Part shown: piece after piece, positions 4,697-5,919 of the stretch | How the letters are laid out: every line of letters starts with the position of its first letter | Position numbering within the stretch: the first letter of the stretch is position 1 | Source of the DNA: Fibrobacter sp. | GTDB taxonomy: Bacteria > Fibrobacterota > Fibrobacteria > Fibrobacterales > Fibrobacteraceae | Length of the DNA: 5,919 nt | Assembly: GCA_012841225.1 (NCBI GenBank) | Contig: DUVD01000002.1 | Location: forward strand, 1-5,919 | Reading direction: 5' to 3' | Position numbers and translations under genes: made by a program | Notes under the pieces: generated by a model | Database searches by the model: none | Told to the model about the DNA's origin: nothing | Seen by the model: only the letters and a program-made list of their open reading frames with translations

Positions 4697-5919
4697 ATGG
4701 TGCATTCTTACCTCATTACACTAATAATATCGGTCTTTATAGCCACATCCGCATTGTCAGCACAAGAAGCCTCCTCCGGCAAAGTCAGATCCGTTTTAGG
4801 CGAAGTCACCAGGCAAAAGCAAGCAAAAAGCGCTTGGCTTCCCCTTCGCGTAGGAGCTAAGGTCACCGAATCCGAACTTATCCGAACACTAGTCGAGTCT
4901 CAGGCCATTATTTCTTTACCCGACGGCAGCTCTATTACCATCGAAGAGAACTCCATCATTATTTTAGAAAAATTATTTTACAAAAAAAGTGCTCAAGAAA
5001 CCTCTCTTGATGTTAAGCGCGGCATGCTCCACTTTGACGTTCAAAAGCAAGCGGGTAAAACGGGTTCTTTTAAATTTAAAACCGGCACCGCCACAGCGGC
5101 CATTCGAGGCACAAGTGGCGCCCTTGGCATTGGCAAAAAAGGTCTATTCGCCTCACTTGGAGAAGGTTCTTTAGAAGTTGTCGATAATCGAGGCAACAAG
5201 GTTTTGCTAAAAAAAGGGCAAACACTAGTTCAAGATAGCACCACAGGATTTACAGTAATAGACAATCCCTTATCTGGAAACCCCGATTTTTCAAAAGGCT
5301 TGAATGATATTTTGAACGACACTAATTCAACCGGTGACTTTAAGCCAGAAGATTTAGACTCATTATCTTTAACTTTAACAACGCAAATCGACTCCCTACT
5401 AAAAAAAGCAGAGTGCCAATTTGATAGTATCGCAGACACACTCTATACCTCTACACTTCAAGTAAAGGGCAAGTGCAACCCAGGCATTACCCTTTCTATT
5501 GATGGAGAGCAATACACATCAAACCAAGATGGCATGGTGGCTCAAGATGTTTCTTGGGAGAAAAGCATCTTTGGGCAAAAGACCTTTCCAATTTACTGTG
5601 TAAATGAGAATGTGCGGGCGCTATGTGGCCAAAGTCAGTTTGTATACGCCGATTCCACCATTCCAAAAGTGCAAATCAAAAACGACTCTGCTGATACAGT
5701 CAAGGTGTTGAAAGACTTAATCTCACCTAAAATTCATATACTCATCACCGACTCATTAAGGTGCAGAGTCACGTTAAAAGTTAGCGATTCAGAAAAAGAC
5801 GAGTTCCTTTTATCTACCTATATCGACTCCGACCTTGCTTCTGAGTCTGATTACAAAGGCAACCAAAACCGCCTGTATTACTCCTTAAAACCGGGCATTC
5901 ATCGGTACCGTTTTGTAGC
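4697..5919 (+). CDS. Exported FecR-domain protein with probable Ig-like C-terminal region (partial, 3' end off the window)
   Basis: The frame stays open for 407 codons to the right edge. Residues 1-22 form a signal peptide with an ALSA cleavage site before Q23. A FecR domain (PF04773) spans about 28-178: the GKVRSVLGEVTRQ strand, the LPDGSSITIEENSIIIL segment, RGMLHFDV, and the hallmark FKFKTGTATAAIRGTSGALG (125-144), then LGEGSLEVVDNRGNKVLLKKGQTL. Residues about 190-235 are a polar linker. From about 240 come beta-rich segments with TLQVKGKCNPGITLSIDG and a DG turn, like bacterial Ig-type repeats. Cysteine pairs C240/C260 and C301/C310 could form disulfides. Such stand-alone exported FecR proteins are periplasmic or surface proteins; they differ from the membrane-bound anti-sigma FecR of iron uptake, since no transmembrane segment or sigma-factor gene is seen. 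The ligand is unknown. Domain call firm, Ig-like part moderate. Confidence 0.85.
   Translation, partial: MVHSYLITLIISVFIATSALSAQEASSGKVRSVLGEVTRQKQAKSAWLPLRVGAKVTESELIRTLVESQAIISLPDGSSITIEENSIIILEKLFYKKSAQETSLDVKRGMLHFDVQKQAGKTGSFKFKTGTATAAIRGTSGALGIGKKGLFASLGEGSLEVVDNRGNKVLLKKGQTLVQDSTTGFTVIDNPLSGNPDFSKGLNDILNDTNSTGDFKPEDLDSLSLTLTTQIDSLLKKAECQFDSIADTLYTSTLQVKGKCNPGITLSIDGEQYTSNQDGMVAQDVSWEKSIFGQKTFPIYCVNENVRALCGQSQFVYADSTIPKVQIKNDSADTVKVLKDLISPKIHILITDSLRCRVTLKVSDSEKDEFLLSTYIDSDLASESDYKGNQNRLYYSLKPGIHRYRFV

Noticed and set aside
4386..4860. Two overlapping plus-strand open frames across the small gene and the FecR start
   Set aside because: They run antisense to the 95-residue gene and out of frame with the FecR gene. 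Neither has a domain pattern, and the real genes there have good starts.
4989..5439. Short open frames on either strand inside the FecR-domain gene
   Set aside because: Both are shadows of a long open frame with a signal peptide and clear FecR motifs, and neither resembles a known protein.
4697..5919. Iron-citrate type FecIR signalling system
   Set aside because: No ECF sigma factor, TonB receptor or transmembrane segment is visible; only the FecR fold is shared.
1..5919. CRISPR arrays, insertion sequences, tRNA or rRNA genes, attachment sites
   Set aside because: No repeated-spacer pattern, transposase motif, terminal inverted repeats or cloverleaf was seen. Coding sequence fills nearly all of the window.

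Overview
The window looks like ordinary chromosomal DNA from a Gram-negative bacterium. It holds seven protein genes and no mobile element, RNA gene or CRISPR array. A lipobox lipoprotein, an exported OmpA-type protein and an exported FecR-domain protein all imply an outer membrane. The style of the XseA and FecR proteins suggests Fibrobacterota or a close relative. That lineage call is a judgement from memory of protein families and was not tested.

Layout from left to right. (1) Positions 1-1131, minus strand: a two-gene envelope operon. A small DUF4398-like lipoprotein overlaps by ATGA with a coiled-coil protein that runs off the left edge just after its OmpA-like peptidoglycan-binding domain begins. 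(2) 1132-1262: a short AT-rich divergent promoter region. (3) 1263-2564, plus strand: xseA, the catalytic large subunit of exonuclease VII, without xseB beside it. Its C-terminal arm shows a clear 22-residue tandem repeat. (4) 2567-4580, minus strand: a tightly packed three-gene operon, converging on xseA with only 2 bp between the stop codons. The order is a 95-residue unrecognised protein, ybeY (rRNA-maturation endoribonuclease) and a CorC/HlyC-type CBS protein. (5) 4581-4696: a second divergent promoter region. (6) 4697 to the right edge, plus strand: an exported FecR-domain protein followed by a probable Ig-like region, cut by the window end.

The ybeY-corC pair is a widely conserved housekeeping link between ribosome maturation and ion or stress handling, and the 95-residue protein is its first cistron here. 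The envelope genes at both ends are probably structural or scaffolding proteins of the outer membrane and periplasm. I see no convincing novel system. The points most worth a second look are the CorC membrane domain that has lost signature acidic residues, the XseA arm repeats, the split DUF4398/OmpA pair and the small operon-leading protein.
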